Shown here piece by piece: positions 1-12,700 of a stretch of DNA of 64,000 bases (the first letter of the stretch is position 1; each line of letters begins with the position of its first letter). The notes under the pieces were generated by a model. The model was given only the letters and a program-made list of their open reading frames with translations, did no database searches and had not been told where the DNA came from. Location: NCBI GenBank assembly GCA_900708905.1, contig CAADRB010000022.1, positions 2,100,246 through 2,164,245 of the forward strand, given 5' to 3'. The position numbers and the translations under genes are program-made. The DNA is from Hymenolepis diminuta (Eukaryota > Platyhelminthes > Cestoda > Cyclophyllidea > Hymenolepididae).

Positions 1-895
1 CATGCCAGTAGTAATTATGAGGTGATAATAACAATGTCAGGAGAATAACTTTAGTTACAATTACCATACAAAACTGGAGTAAACATTGTCTGGTTAACTA
101 CAAATCTTCCCTATCTCTCTAGTATTTTTGTTTTACCTAGACTGTTTTCGATTGGTTGTTTAGAGGCAACATTCCTAGTTCCCAACTGACCAGTTAAAGC
201 AGTCATAAAACGCAGTCATTACGAAGATGGGTAGACGGAAGACGAAGTATAGTCTTTCTAAGGAGAAGCAATTAACACCAACTTCTAGGGAGAAGTGGAC
301 AATAAATTGTTATAGACACCTGACACGTGATTACTCATAGGTAGTGGCGGCGACTGGTAGAAGATAAATGTAGTTGGCAGTTACAGACAAATGCTACTAC
401 CTCTTTTACATATTCCGAAGGTTAATATTTGTTTGCCTATTATAGGCATTTGGGCAAAATGTCATGTGCACGTCAGTCAAGAGATTAGCCAGATCCTACG
501 TTGAAATGGACACAATTAGCAAGAAATCTGCAGACACATGTGATAACATAATGAAAAGTGCTTTCTCCGATCTTTCGATAAAATAATTTTCTCGGTGTAA
601 TATTAATAGAACAACGCAAAGCAGAAAAAGTATCAATTTAATACATTATTAGCTAGTTCAATTGGAAATTTTGTACTCAACTTCATTCACTGCTCTCTTC
701 TGTTCATTTTAGATCCCTGTCAACCACTACAATTAGCTGTTGAACTTTCCCTATTGTATCTGGAATTCATTGAACGATCCAGTTATTCCATTATCCGGTC
801 CATCTATCGGTCATCGTAATTAACTAATATGAAACCCTTTATTTTTAATTCTCAATAGGATCCTCAATAATTCCAGTCTCACCATAAAGAGTCAG

Positions 896-1030
896 ACTTC
901 CCAAGCCCATGCACTTGACTCGATTAGAGGAAAGACATCCTAGAGCCACTCTCATGGGAAACTCACATTTGACTACTACCTCTTATTGATCAGAATTAAC
1001 AAATGCGGTTGGCCATGCACATCGTAAACT
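896..1030 (-). repeat. Diverged SINE fragment
   Basis: Segments such as tcccaagcccatg, gaaactcaca, cagaattaacaaatgcggtt and ggccatgcac align in order with the 3' half of the SINE copies at 2,628-2,842 and 48,170-48,400. The tRNA-like head is not recognisable here. Confidence 0.45.
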
Positions 1031-1965
1031 CTGATTTTACAGACGCTATCGCGCACAAAGAGCTGAACATTGTTTAAATTTCTCATTAAAGGTTACAAGC
1101 TATGGCACGATTCTCATTAAATGAGTCTCCAAACCTACCAATGGATAGGAAAGTTCACTTTCCCTATTTGAAGTGAATTTTTCTTCCGTTCCTAAGTTTA
1201 ATAAGAATTTTAAGGCGATTTTCTTTTGCTCCAAATTGTTCGAATGACTGAACAATAAGGACTTTAACCGTTCATTTTATTTCAGGTGAAAATATTGCCC
1301 ATAGCACGTGCATGCAACATGCCAGTCAGAAATTAGTTTGTGGTGGTGATACTATTCCTTCTCTCAGTCAACTCACCCCGATTGACCTTCTCGTGCATAC
1401 AGAGCCAGAAATGGAGAGAATCGGAGCGAGCGAGTTGAGCATGCTTCAATTAATCTGATTGATGTAAAATTAAACAAACTGAAGTTTTGTTTACAACAGT
1501 CACATAGGCGAGTCTGCATCATCATGAAATGAGAATCCCGTGAAGATGAGTTAATATATAAATTGAAGCGTGTGGACTTTGCCGCTAACTTGGCTCTCTC
1601 TCTCCCTCGTTTATAAAATTAAGAGAAAGCAATTGATAGTTACGCTGTGTATAAAGTTAATCTAAGTCGTGGGAATCCATGGACTATTCTGTGGAGGGAG
1701 ATAAATATTATTTCTGCAGATACCGGTAGAAGGTTCTCAAGGATATCATCCTTTTAAGTCTGGATTAAATGGAACCACTTTAGACCTATGAAACCAGGAC
1801 TTTGTATATCATTGAATTGCACACAATTAGTGTTAATCTCTGTAAAGGTTATGGAGGCCTAAATGATCGCTAGGTAGTATAAAAGGTGATCATTCAATGG
1901 AACTCTTCGCATTCTAAGATGGAAAGTTTTTATGACTGCCAACCACACTTGAGAAATGTTTTCAT

Positions 1966-2288
1966 NNNNNNNNNNNNNNNNNNNNNNNNNNNNNNNNNNN
2001 NNNNNNNNNNNNNNNNNNNNNNNNNNNNNNNNNNNNNNNNNNNNNNNNNNNNNNNNNNNNNNNNNNNNNNNNNNNNNNNNNNNNNNNNNNNNNNNNNNNN
2101 NNNNNNNNNNNNNNNNNNNNNNNNNNNNNNNNNNNNNNNNNNNNNNNNNNNNNNNNNNNNNNNNNNNNNNNNNNNNNNNNNNNNNNNNNNNNNNNNNNNN
2201 NNNNNNNNNNNNNNNNNNNNNNNNNNNNNNNNNNNNNNNNNNNNNNNNNNNNNNNNNNNNNNNNNNNNNNNNNNNNNNNNNNNNNNNN
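1966..2288. other. Assembly gap (323 N)
   Basis: A run of 323 unknown bases. Short open frames reading across it are artefacts of translating N. Confidence 0.99.
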
Positions 2289-2627
2289 CCAGATCTAGAG
2301 TTATGCAAACCCCTGATTTTTAGAGAAAATGAAAAAAAGATATAATAGCTGAAATTTCAAATAATGAAAAAATGAAATCGGTACACTTTTTAGAATATGC
2401 CAAACATTTACCCATAGTAGTAACTCCCACGTGCGATTAACTAAAACAAAGCACTAAAAATTGGCCAGCTGGTATTCCTATATATAAAATAGATAGAAAT
2501 AATTGTTGTGCATAGTAGCTGAATGGGATAATTGTACCGCTTGCAAGCAATGTAACAAACGACAATAATTTAAGTCTTAATAGGACATATGTAATGAGCT
2601 GAATAAGGAGGCAAGTGAAATAATTTT

Positions 2628-2842
2628 AACTCCCAAGCTCATTTAGAAAAGCGCTTTCAAAGACAGCTTGGATAGAGATCGTATTATTGTGAGAAACTCG
2701 AAATCCGTCACTTCTTCTTTATTATGGCCAGGCGATTGACCATTCTGCATACTAAGTGTGCGCCGATGGGCACTAAGGCCGTGATCTTTGGCTCCACAAG
2801 CAAGCACTTTAACAACTGCGCCAGTGGCACGCTGTCTTCTAA
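2628..2842 (-). repeat. tRNA-derived SINE copy
   Basis: Read on the minus strand, it starts with an A-box-like TGGCGCAGTTGTTAAAGTG, runs through a B-box-like region (AGATCACGGCCTTAGTGCCC, decayed) and CATCGGCGCA, then gaatggtcaa, gaagaagtga and an end at agcttgggagtta. The same order of blocks is found at 48,170-48,400, where the B box is intact. This is an old, mutated copy. Confidence 0.65.
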
Positions 2843-3674
2843 ATAAAAAAATATGAATCTTTTATGACGCTACTTTCAATAAAGGTTTGGGTATACACAT
2901 ACAATGGAGGAAATGATAGCCCTCTAATGGACTAACCTGACTTTATAATGAAGCCAATACCGTTTGATGCATTTTCATTAATCACCAGTAGCCACGTTAT
3001 GATTCATATGCATACAGATATATAGGTGTGGATAGCCACTGATCAGGCATTAATTGGCAAAGAATTAGGCTTCGATAAATAGTTCATTCAACTTGCAAAC
3101 TTAGCTACGGTCTGACAAGCGAACGCATACCCTTCAAAATCAAATGCTATTTTGAAACCACTTCTAAGTGCTAAATTATTTTAAGTTCGTCCTACTCAGA
3201 TATCTTTAATGGCTCTCAAAAGAAATGAATTTAAAATTTTTGTCATTTATTATTAATAAGCTATGATTTTTTTCTATTCTTGACGAGGTAAAATTATTGC
3301 TTAAGTCCTAATTCAAATGCAATATTTGAATACAACACTGTTGCTATTACTGATTTCACTATTCAAATGTCAGAATACCACTCATATAACCCACGAAAAC
3401 ATGTCAGAACATGAATTTAATGTGTGTTAGCCATCAAGACCCCTTGCCCGAGGGCTATCAAAAGGCCATCCATCAAGCTAAAAGCAGTATCTCATTATCC
3501 GCTTTGGCCCAACACTTACTCCATCTTTGCCGCATTTTGCATAGCTATTCAGTAAACGTTTACAAAAACTAACCTAAATATTCAATGTTTTAATTTCCAG
3601 ATCATATAAGCACACGGTTAGGAGGGAGAAATCCATCCACACTTTAACCGGCCCACAAAATTCTGATGACTCAC

Positions 3675-3749
3675 CCCTTTAGTGGCTTCCAAAGTAATAC
3701 CAGCAGCGCCTGCCTGTGGTTCAAGGTAAGACCAACCGCGTCGTTTATG
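3675..3749 (-). CDS. FERM-SPRY exon 15 (last visible)
   Basis: 75 nt, phase 0 in and out, between acceptor TTTTGTAG and donor GTGAGT. It encodes a 25-residue piece containing GWSYLEPQAGAAGITLE. The Trp plus hydrophobic pattern resembles the run-in to the two earlier SPRY domains (SWRIS..., GWRLN...), so another SPRY unit may start here and continue off the left edge. Confidence 0.7.
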
Positions 3750-6700
3750 CTACAAAACACAAAAAGGATTAATATGGTAGTGAAATAGGATAGGGAAAAA
3801 ACAAGAATTTAATCTTCGCACACTTACCATAGGACCCGGTCGACTTGTAATCTGAAGATTCTCAGGAGCCACATAGCTCAGCGGAGTCCAATCCGGCTAA
3901 AAATAGAACGAATTTCGGTTATTGAAGGATACATTAAGGGGTCTCATCTCCGATATTTGGGCATGCTAGAATTGAGCGGCAATGTTAGTATATGAGGCTT
4001 ACTATTACTGAAGTGTAAGGTCAAAATAGGGCCATGGTGAGTGTGAATGAGATGAATCATGGTCGAGTGTATGTATGTGAAAAGTCACACAGAAAGTCAT
4101 AAAATTTTTGGTGTTCGCGCATCGGCAGAAACACACCGATCCCAAATAGTGAGGGGTGGGGGTAGATTAATTTTGGAAGTAAATTTTCATGCGATTGCAA
4201 TTAGAAGACGGCACGAGGTAGGCTATAAGACCATTACTACCGCTTTCGCGTACGTTCACACATTGGTTATGGGAATTTGAATGGGTTTGAAATTGGGGTC
4301 AAAAAGAAGATAAGGAAGTTTAGACGACTATCCAACATAAACATGCTTAAGTTCAATTAATTCGATTAGTTGAAGTCGACTATGACGTTACGTTTATTCA
4401 AAGTGGTGCAAGTTTGTTTCATCTAATGACACAGGTTCGAGTCAAATTTATGAGCATTTAGAGACACGAATACACTCTTAAACGAACTCAGACCTAAAAA
4501 CATGCTAAAACATTCTGCTGCATCATATAGTTGCTTTTGAATAGTACGAAAGAAAATTTCAGTGAGATGGCATCACTGAAATTCAATCAACTGATCAATA
4601 AGAGCTAAACGCCATGGATGTGAATTCACTCAGGAATTCAGGAATCAAGTCTCAAAATATGTATGTCTGAACATCAGGATATGGTGCAGTAAAATAGACA
4701 ATCTGGTGAAAACAACACAGAATTGTGCCACCATCAACGCAATTCTTTAACACATTTCTTTTCGTTAGCTTTTTACAACAATGTGATAATCGCGAAGAGT
4801 GGACACCAGAAATGTTTGAAAATGGAGAACTCGAATTGATCAGATTTGGAGTGTATTAGCAGAAAGATTAAACACCAAAATCAATGTAAACCAATGGAGA
4901 AAAAAAATAGAACGGAGATTCGCTGAAATCACACCAAATTCGCCTTAGCTCTTGGCCACTGGAAGAGATAAATTCATGGAGATGGCACAACAACAACTAC
5001 TCAACTTAATTAACTGGCCAATAAACTATGAACATCGCGGACATCAGAAAAAAGGATCAAATCCATGAAATTTAACTTCGGAACATTGAGACACAACACA
5101 ATGAGCAATACTACTATAAAGTTGACAAATTGATGCACCCAGAACTCAAATGATATAAACTCTCCACTTTTTCATGACCACCCCCTATTGAACGATCCTA
5201 TTGTTTCCGTGTTGATAAGCTTTCCCATGACTTGGGATGGATATTGCAATCTCCTCAATCGAATGTGACCGATGATGAACTCTTTGGCCCATTCTCAAAT
5301 TCAACATTTCAATTGATCCCGATAAGGTGTCTATTTTTTGTCTCAAAATTGTAACATGTCAGAATATACTAATATTTTTTGGCCTTCTGTTGCCAATACA
5401 TTACAGATCGTAATAATGGTGACTAAGACCTGCGTTGCATACGTTCAGGTATATGTATTTTCTTGGGCTACGATACTGAAGTACAGAGAATCAACCTAGA
5501 AACGAAATGAAGCATAATACTTCATTTTTCCTCAGTATCGCTGCATCTTTACCTTACTTCCCACAAAAATAATGGTGAAAAAAGGGTACGCCAGTGTCAA
5601 TGATATTTTACTGCAATAGAATAGGAACCTCTCCCCGGAATTCGAAGAATTATTTACCCCCGTAGAATATATCTCGTACGGTGATAAGTGGCGAGTACGA
5701 AAAGGGGAAAATAAGCAGGAAAAAAGGTTAATACGTCTTCACGATTTACGTAAAACACGCACGGTTGGTTGCAGTAACAGCAGCACAGACAACACTATTC
5801 ATCTAAGCTACGGGAGTCAAGAGAACGAAAAGTTAGCAAAATATTGTGAAAAGAATAAAAGATCTAACAAATATTTCAGATATAATAGGTGAAAATGATT
5901 TCCAGTTCTAAAAATTGTATTTCCAGTGATTATATGCGCTAAAAGCACATTATGTACAGAAATCATCGAATACTTACGAGATTTTAAAGAAACGGATTTC
6001 TAATCAGAGACAAATGAAACCCAAAATAAATAGAAAATATTTATTATCAAATGACATTGATAATAAATCCGGTGATTAGACTGACTACTGGTGTCATTAT
6101 ATTTTGAAGTCATATAACTGATTATTTCTACAATTCACCCTAAATGAATTCTACTACGTTAAAAATTCATTCTAGCATATCCTTTAATTGGAATGACCAA
6201 TTGCGGTGGTCAGTAAAGATCAACAGAGAGCTTTTTGGCCTGAAGATAGCCTCTAGAAAATTCTTTTCCTCAATACTAACTTTGAAGTTAACCTCTTCTA
6301 TACCTGGAAGATTATAATCCACCACTAGCATATAATTAATACAACGAGACAATGAAATAATATACTCCTCCTTCTCCTTTACGGTTTTCTTCTGATAAAC
6401 AATGCACCAGTTCATGCGAAACAAAAACCTCAAATATAATCAAACAGAATCGAACACCAAAAATGAATTTCAACCATCTGCTGAAAACGTAAAAAAAATA
6501 TATCAAACTGATATGGAGAACTATCCACATGCGAAAACCACTTGTTTTAAATTATGATTGGGTGCGCGTGTTTTGCTATTAGTAGCAGCAATTAAAACAA
6601 AACATGAAATATAATTAAACAATTTTGGCAAGCGGTAAATGCGAACAAGCGAGGTGTGGGTGAGAGATCAGTTATAAAAATGGCAACACACAAAACAAAT

Positions 6701-9700
6701 GAAGTAATCAACCTTTTTGGGTCCTTTTAAATCCTAGACGAAAGACGATGATGACATTAGGCGACAAAGTTAAACTCAAACTTACTACCTATTACCTAAG
6801 TCAAATTTTAAGTAGATATCTATCAAGTATACGACTTAAACTTGGATATAAGCAGATAAGAGAAATCATAGCAAAGGAGATCATTGATAAGACTGTATAA
6901 TTAGGCCTACCCCAGGGAAGTAGCTAAATTGTGAATCACCGAAATTGAGCTCCACAGTTGAGTTGTTAAGAGCGACGGTTGGGAAGAAGGCAACTCTAAG
7001 TGTAACAGGGCTTCCATTTGAAGCCAAAGTGGTTGCGAAATTGTCAGGAAGACGATAAGCATCACCGAAAGGATGACCATTTTTCGCCCATCGAATGGTG
7101 CGTTGGATCAGGTCAAGGAAGCAGCCAATAACATCTCCTTCTCCGAAACTCTCACCATAATTGTCAATCTCATTATTGTGCATGCGTTTGCCTTGTTGAC
7201 AACTAAGGCCAAATCCATCAGCATCTGATCCATAGCCAAAGCCGAAAGCATCCGTGCCAACTAAGAGATTTCCATCCTCTGTTGTCCAACCAATTCGAGC
7301 CAGACCATTGGACTCAATTACTCTCGCCTCGTAGTAGAAACGACCTTCTCCTTTTACACCCTAAAATAAAGTAAATTAAGGATTAAAATTATTACAATAA
7401 AATAGGGAAGTGCCTTTACTTTTTCAGCCTCAAGAATGCTAAATCATTACTATTATCATTGAAATTCTACATGCATTAATCGTGAGATAGCACTTTATTA
7501 AGGAGAACAGCAAACTAAGAATAGCCCAATAAAGTACAAAACGAAGGATGGATTAAGACGTAACTAACCAAGAGTTTTACCTTGAATTTCGGAAGCATCG
7601 AGCTGTCCATAGTCATAAAGAGTAGTTTACTTTGTAATATCCTAATGTTCAAAGTTCACAAGTTAATTCCTACATTCATGGGTGAGACCATGCCTCGCAA
7701 TATTCAGAACTTGATGGCCGATTGATTTACTTCCGTGGGTTTTCATGCCACCTCCATTTATTTGTACCTTGTCACAGCCAAAAGTAAGCAGATGAAAAAT
7801 AATCGACCAAAATAATTCTTTTTTACCCAATCAGCTAAGAGAAAGTTTTCTGCCGAGTTTCATAGTTTGACTAGTCGATCACAAGATATCTTCCTTACCA
7901 CAAAATCAACACAATTATTTGAATCTACTTTTCTTTGCACGCTGTTTACGAGCTAACAGTCTGATTTTTATCCATGTAGATTCTAGACATCAGAGCTTAA
8001 CTAAACTAAATAAGAGTTACAAAAGTTACCACCAGGAATAGAACTCATTTTTAGCTTGATTTGACATTGTTCAGCTAATATCCCTCGGATTGAAGTGAAA
8101 ATTGCACCCTAATACGAGTGTCACAAAAAATCTATGAAAATCAACGAGAATAATAAATTTTGGGAACAATCGATATTAGGTACCAAAGTGTATTCAACTA
8201 ACGATAGGAAACAAAACTGAAAAACCCCTATTTTAATGCACTTATTCCCAAAAGGTAGACAAATCGTTAACACGTTGTAGGTGTCCAATTTGAGGCCAGG
8301 TACTTAAAAATTGAAAAAATGTTTTGAAAAATAATAAAGAAAAAAACAACGAGTTTTTCATGATATTGTTTAGCTTAGTTTGAAGCTCAACTGAATGCCA
8401 AAGTAGTTAAGATCAAAGGTCGTAAAAATAGAGATGTGAAATTTAAGAAGGGACTAAAAACGATGTATCTTGATAAATTAACTTCAGTTCCCGAAGTGCT
8501 GAGTTAGTAGTACATCTCTTGAAGGTGTTGTTCATCTTGAAAGATTCATTTACATTAAAAGCTAGATGATGAAACTGTAAACTTAGCAAATAAAAGAAGC
8601 AAAATTATATGGGAAGTTCTGACAAATTTTACTGCACTTTTGTTCATCAACTTTGAAAATTGAAATGCATATTTTTGCCAGATTTTCTTCACTTACAAAT
8701 AAGGTAAAACCCCATTCACATGAGGGAAAAACGGTTGAACTGAAAACTTGCATACGAAAATTAAAAAAGAATTTCCCATGAAACAGTCCGTTTGACCTTC
8801 AAACCAATTTAAAAAAGGGGAATTCAGATTGATGCTGAATTCGTTCAGTTCGGAGTTCAAAATCAGGTAAATTAAAAGAAAACGGATAATGTGGTTCTAA
8901 ATCAAAGACTTTTCCACTATCATCCAAAAAATAAGCATAAGGAAACAAGGTTTATAGGATGTTCTACAGTATGAATTCGTACAAGAAGGGAACTGATATA
9001 GATAAAGGAATGCCCGATTCTCTGGCCGTTGCTAAGCTTAATTACTCCTGGAATAATTATATGTAGGTACATATGAAGCAAGTTACCCAATCAAGTAATA
9101 CTATATTTACAGAAACTCGAACCAAAGAGAAACGATGAATAAGACCTAAATCTCAAAAGTACTTTATTAATAAAGTACGGTTTGGATTATGGACTATTGA
9201 TTGACTACCTGAATAGCAAGTTAGATACCAGTGAAGAGGTTTCGTTCTCAGGTATGAGCGTAAAGGAATAATAACCGACGAATTTGGCTCAGGGTCTCAA
9301 AATAATGCTATTTTCAGGGTTGAAAATTTGTCAAAACTAGTTCAAGAAGTGATACTCTGATTATTTCTTTGAGCATGCTTCCTTACGATGAATCGACTGA
9401 ATAGTCGGCAAAAGCCTCTAAAAGAATTTGAGCTCAGAAGTTCTTTATGCAAGTTAAAGTAAAGATTTTCAAATCTCAAGATCAATCTGATACCTTATTG
9501 GGCACAAAGATCTCTAAACATGACGATGCAGATGAGAATAGAGACAGGTATGCGGTGACGTGACTATTAATTGATTGTTATTGGTTTACTTTAAATAGCG
9601 TAGGCTAAAATAGATAACTTTATAAAGGATTTGCGTTCTGAGGTGAGTGCGTTCCTCCCTGAATACTCCCAAATCAACAGGATTAACCAGACAGTCCTTT

Positions 9701-12700
9701 GGCACGTGTGATGCGGAGGAGATTTAGGCCACGTGATAAATATGACCAAATATGAAATGTTTCCCAAGTAAACTGAATGAAGGTGGTCTAGAGGGCTAGC
9801 AGCCTGAAGATTCTCTGATGAGAAACCAGTATTAACCAATACGGTCATTAATTCCGTTCACTGGGTGAGCTTTAATCTGTATCAAGGTCATGTGAGACTT
9901 GAGAGACGTTTGTGCTTAACACTAACGACATCACCACATACAGACCTTCGGCAATGATCAAATGATTTGAAGTTATATTTACTTTTCGAAGGCAGAAGTT
10001 ACCTCCCCCTTCCGGTTGTGAAAAGCGAGAAATAAATACAGATATCGCTTTCTAGGGACTTGACTTTCGTGAGATAGTCGTAAATAGCAAATCACTAACT
10101 TACAAAGGGAATGGATAGTAAAATTGTTTAAACAAAGATGAAAGTTAATCTTTCTTCTTTGAAGGCAAACCAAAGAAAGAGACTAATGAATTTCAGCTAA
10201 TTTACTCCAGGAGGAGAAAATCATTTTCAAATAACGATAACTGAAATCAACTTCCAGAAATAACAGTTTCACGTTAAAGATCAGAAAATTGCAAAAACCT
10301 GCACTTTTCTCTAAATAAATCATGAAAATATCCCTGGTATATTTCAACTACTTAATTTTCATAAATAATTCAAACAAGACCGAAGTTGACGCAATATATA
10401 ATTGAATTGGCATTATCTCACAGTTTAAAAGGAAATAATTTGATATAATCAAACTGAAATTAGCCAAGAAAAGAGGCTTTTAATCCCTTGGGAGAGTCTG
10501 AACATGGAAACCAGTGAGATAGTTCCATAAGAGAAGAATGAAAGGGACACTAACAAGTTAAGATAGAAAAACAATCTTATTCAATGAATGTGCTCATTGC
10601 TTCGTGCACCAAAGATCAAATTCTACGATTTTCTCCTAGTAAATTCATGATTGCGACGTCCAAGACTTGTTGAATAATTAATTAAACTGAGTGGCTTGCC
10701 ATGCCGTTTTAATGTTTTAAAACAAGCCAAGATAGAGTACAAATTTCGACCATTTAAACTACTTAAACACCAAAAGAAGATCGAAATCCAATGGAAACTA
10801 ATTTGACACTCCGATTACTCAAAGTTGAAATGAATCTAACAGAAAGAAGATACACATTAAGCACCACGCTATTAGCAAAGGTATGGTGCGGATATAACTA
10901 AGCTTTCCAGTCAGCTAAGGTTTAGGTTACTGTACCCATTGAGAGGTGTCAGGTAGATGGGTGTCTGAAATTGAGGAACAAATTCACATACAACAGGAAG
11001 AGATGTGACCATTTTGAGGACTACCTTTTGTCATTTTTACGTTAGTTAGAAAGAATACGAAGGTAAACACGGCATGAAGTAGGGACAACCTAAAGCACAG
11101 CTGCATTTGACTTGCAGTTCGATACCTAGAGACTGAAATGGTCAATCTGAATGTGGACCTCTTTGCTCAAGATAACCGCTAGAAAACACCTTCTTCAATG
11201 GTCTTGGGAATTATACTAGCCCTATTCGAGGTTTCCTTAATCATCAACATCCAGATTACGGGCACATGTTGGAAGTGATTAGCAATAAGACCTATTGACA
11301 TCTTCAAAATGTTTGGAGAGAAAAAGCCGTGCAATGTAGAAAAATCAGAACTAAGAGATGAAGATGGAAGAATAGGTTAGGTTGATAACCGGAAGAGGCA
11401 ACGTTATTATTTGTCCACATTCTGTGGACCATAAAATGTCACTCTTTATCATAAATAAAGGGTGTTTACTTTATTTCAACAGGAAAACAACCTAACAAAT
11501 GCTTAACAACCAGTCATAAAATAGGCCAAGGAAGATTTAAGAATTGATAAAATTGAAGATAAATGAACTAAGATCATCCGCAACTAGAAGGAACGAGAAA
11601 CTCGGTGCATGGGTGTTTGAGAAATGAGTTAGAATTGATTTGTGGTAGACATACTGGAGAGAAATCGCTAAGAAAAGAGATGTAACCTTTTATGATTTAA
11701 ACAAGAAATCCCTCTTCAAAGTTCAATTATAGTTTCACGAAGTTCAAGCAAGATTCAAATAGACGCATATTTCCTTTGTCCATTACTTTATTCAAAAGAA
11801 TTGAAATTAGTTTCCAGTTATTTAGACCTGGAAGTGATTTGAATTAGCAATTCATACTTCTGTTATTTACGTTAGAGAACACATTTAAAAGTCCAAACTA
11901 CGGTTGGATAATATCTCCACAAGAAACTCAATAAACGACTTTCAAAAACTTGATCCATTGCATTTCAAATAATATTCAAGTCAAAGAATTATAACTCAAT
12001 AGAATTTGTATTTTCACTCATGTGTATACACACAGAGAAACGTTTGACATTTATGGGTTCATCTCCTCTCACCATCACCTCTCTCTCCCTCGAATCCTCA
12101 TCGTGATTTATTCAATACACTTTGGCCAGCACAACCTTTTGGAACTGTTTATTTTTGCTGCTGTTAGCTGCCGCAATTTGGTGATCCTGTGAACATTTAC
12201 CCTTCTGCATAGCAATAACTCCAACAATTTCAACTAAACCCTTGTTATTCTGGCCAATTCTCCTCCTCTCTCAAAAGCTTAAAGATTTAACATTCTATCC
12301 TTAAGGATAAATCACAAAAGATGAACTTACTCTATTTGCCCTGCAGCCTTGCCAACCTGATCCCCAGTGAGCTTGAAGAGCCATACCATCGGGCTGCACT
12401 TCCACACCTGCAGTTGCATCGTAGGGATTGAGACGCCATCCACAGTTGCTATTGGCAACCTGGGCGTCTTCGGTGATCTCAGCGAGGGGTTGGAAACCAA
12501 CACTGCCGGCAATGCTTGATGGCGGATAACGTAGAGGTGGAGAGTTGCTGCCACCGAAATTGAGGAGCAGACGAGAATCCTTCATCGAAGCGGCTGTAGA
12601 AATGGAAGCAGCAAAAAAGTTTTATATGATAACATAAGGTCGAGGTTTTAAATTTCTCACACTATCATTTTTTATCTAATATTAGCTGAGGGCACGCTGT

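Larger units (their letters stand above)
1..3674. other. Left-edge non-coding DNA (intron or 3' flank)
   Basis: This stretch lies downstream of the last visible exon of the minus-strand FERM-SPRY gene. That exon ends at an in-frame donor (GTGAGT), so the stretch is probably an intron leading to exons outside the window. It contains an assembly gap and two SINE-related segments. I looked for another SPRY exon on the minus strand and found none. Confidence 0.5.

Noticed and set aside
1859..2345. ORFs running through the 323-N gap
   Set aside because: They consist mainly of translated N and carry no information.
4059..4280. 73-codon plus-strand ORF in the 3-kb intron
   Set aside because: No recognisable motif and no splice or promoter context; expected by chance.
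4750..5340. Protein-like phrases on the plus strand, possible pseudogene
   Set aside because: Stops and frame changes every few dozen bases, and no family could be named. A translated search against repeat proteins would be decisive.
12327..12554. Second minus-strand ORF overlapping exon 12
   Set aside because: Alternative-frame shadow of exon 12; the SPRY-containing frame is the one with matching splice phases.
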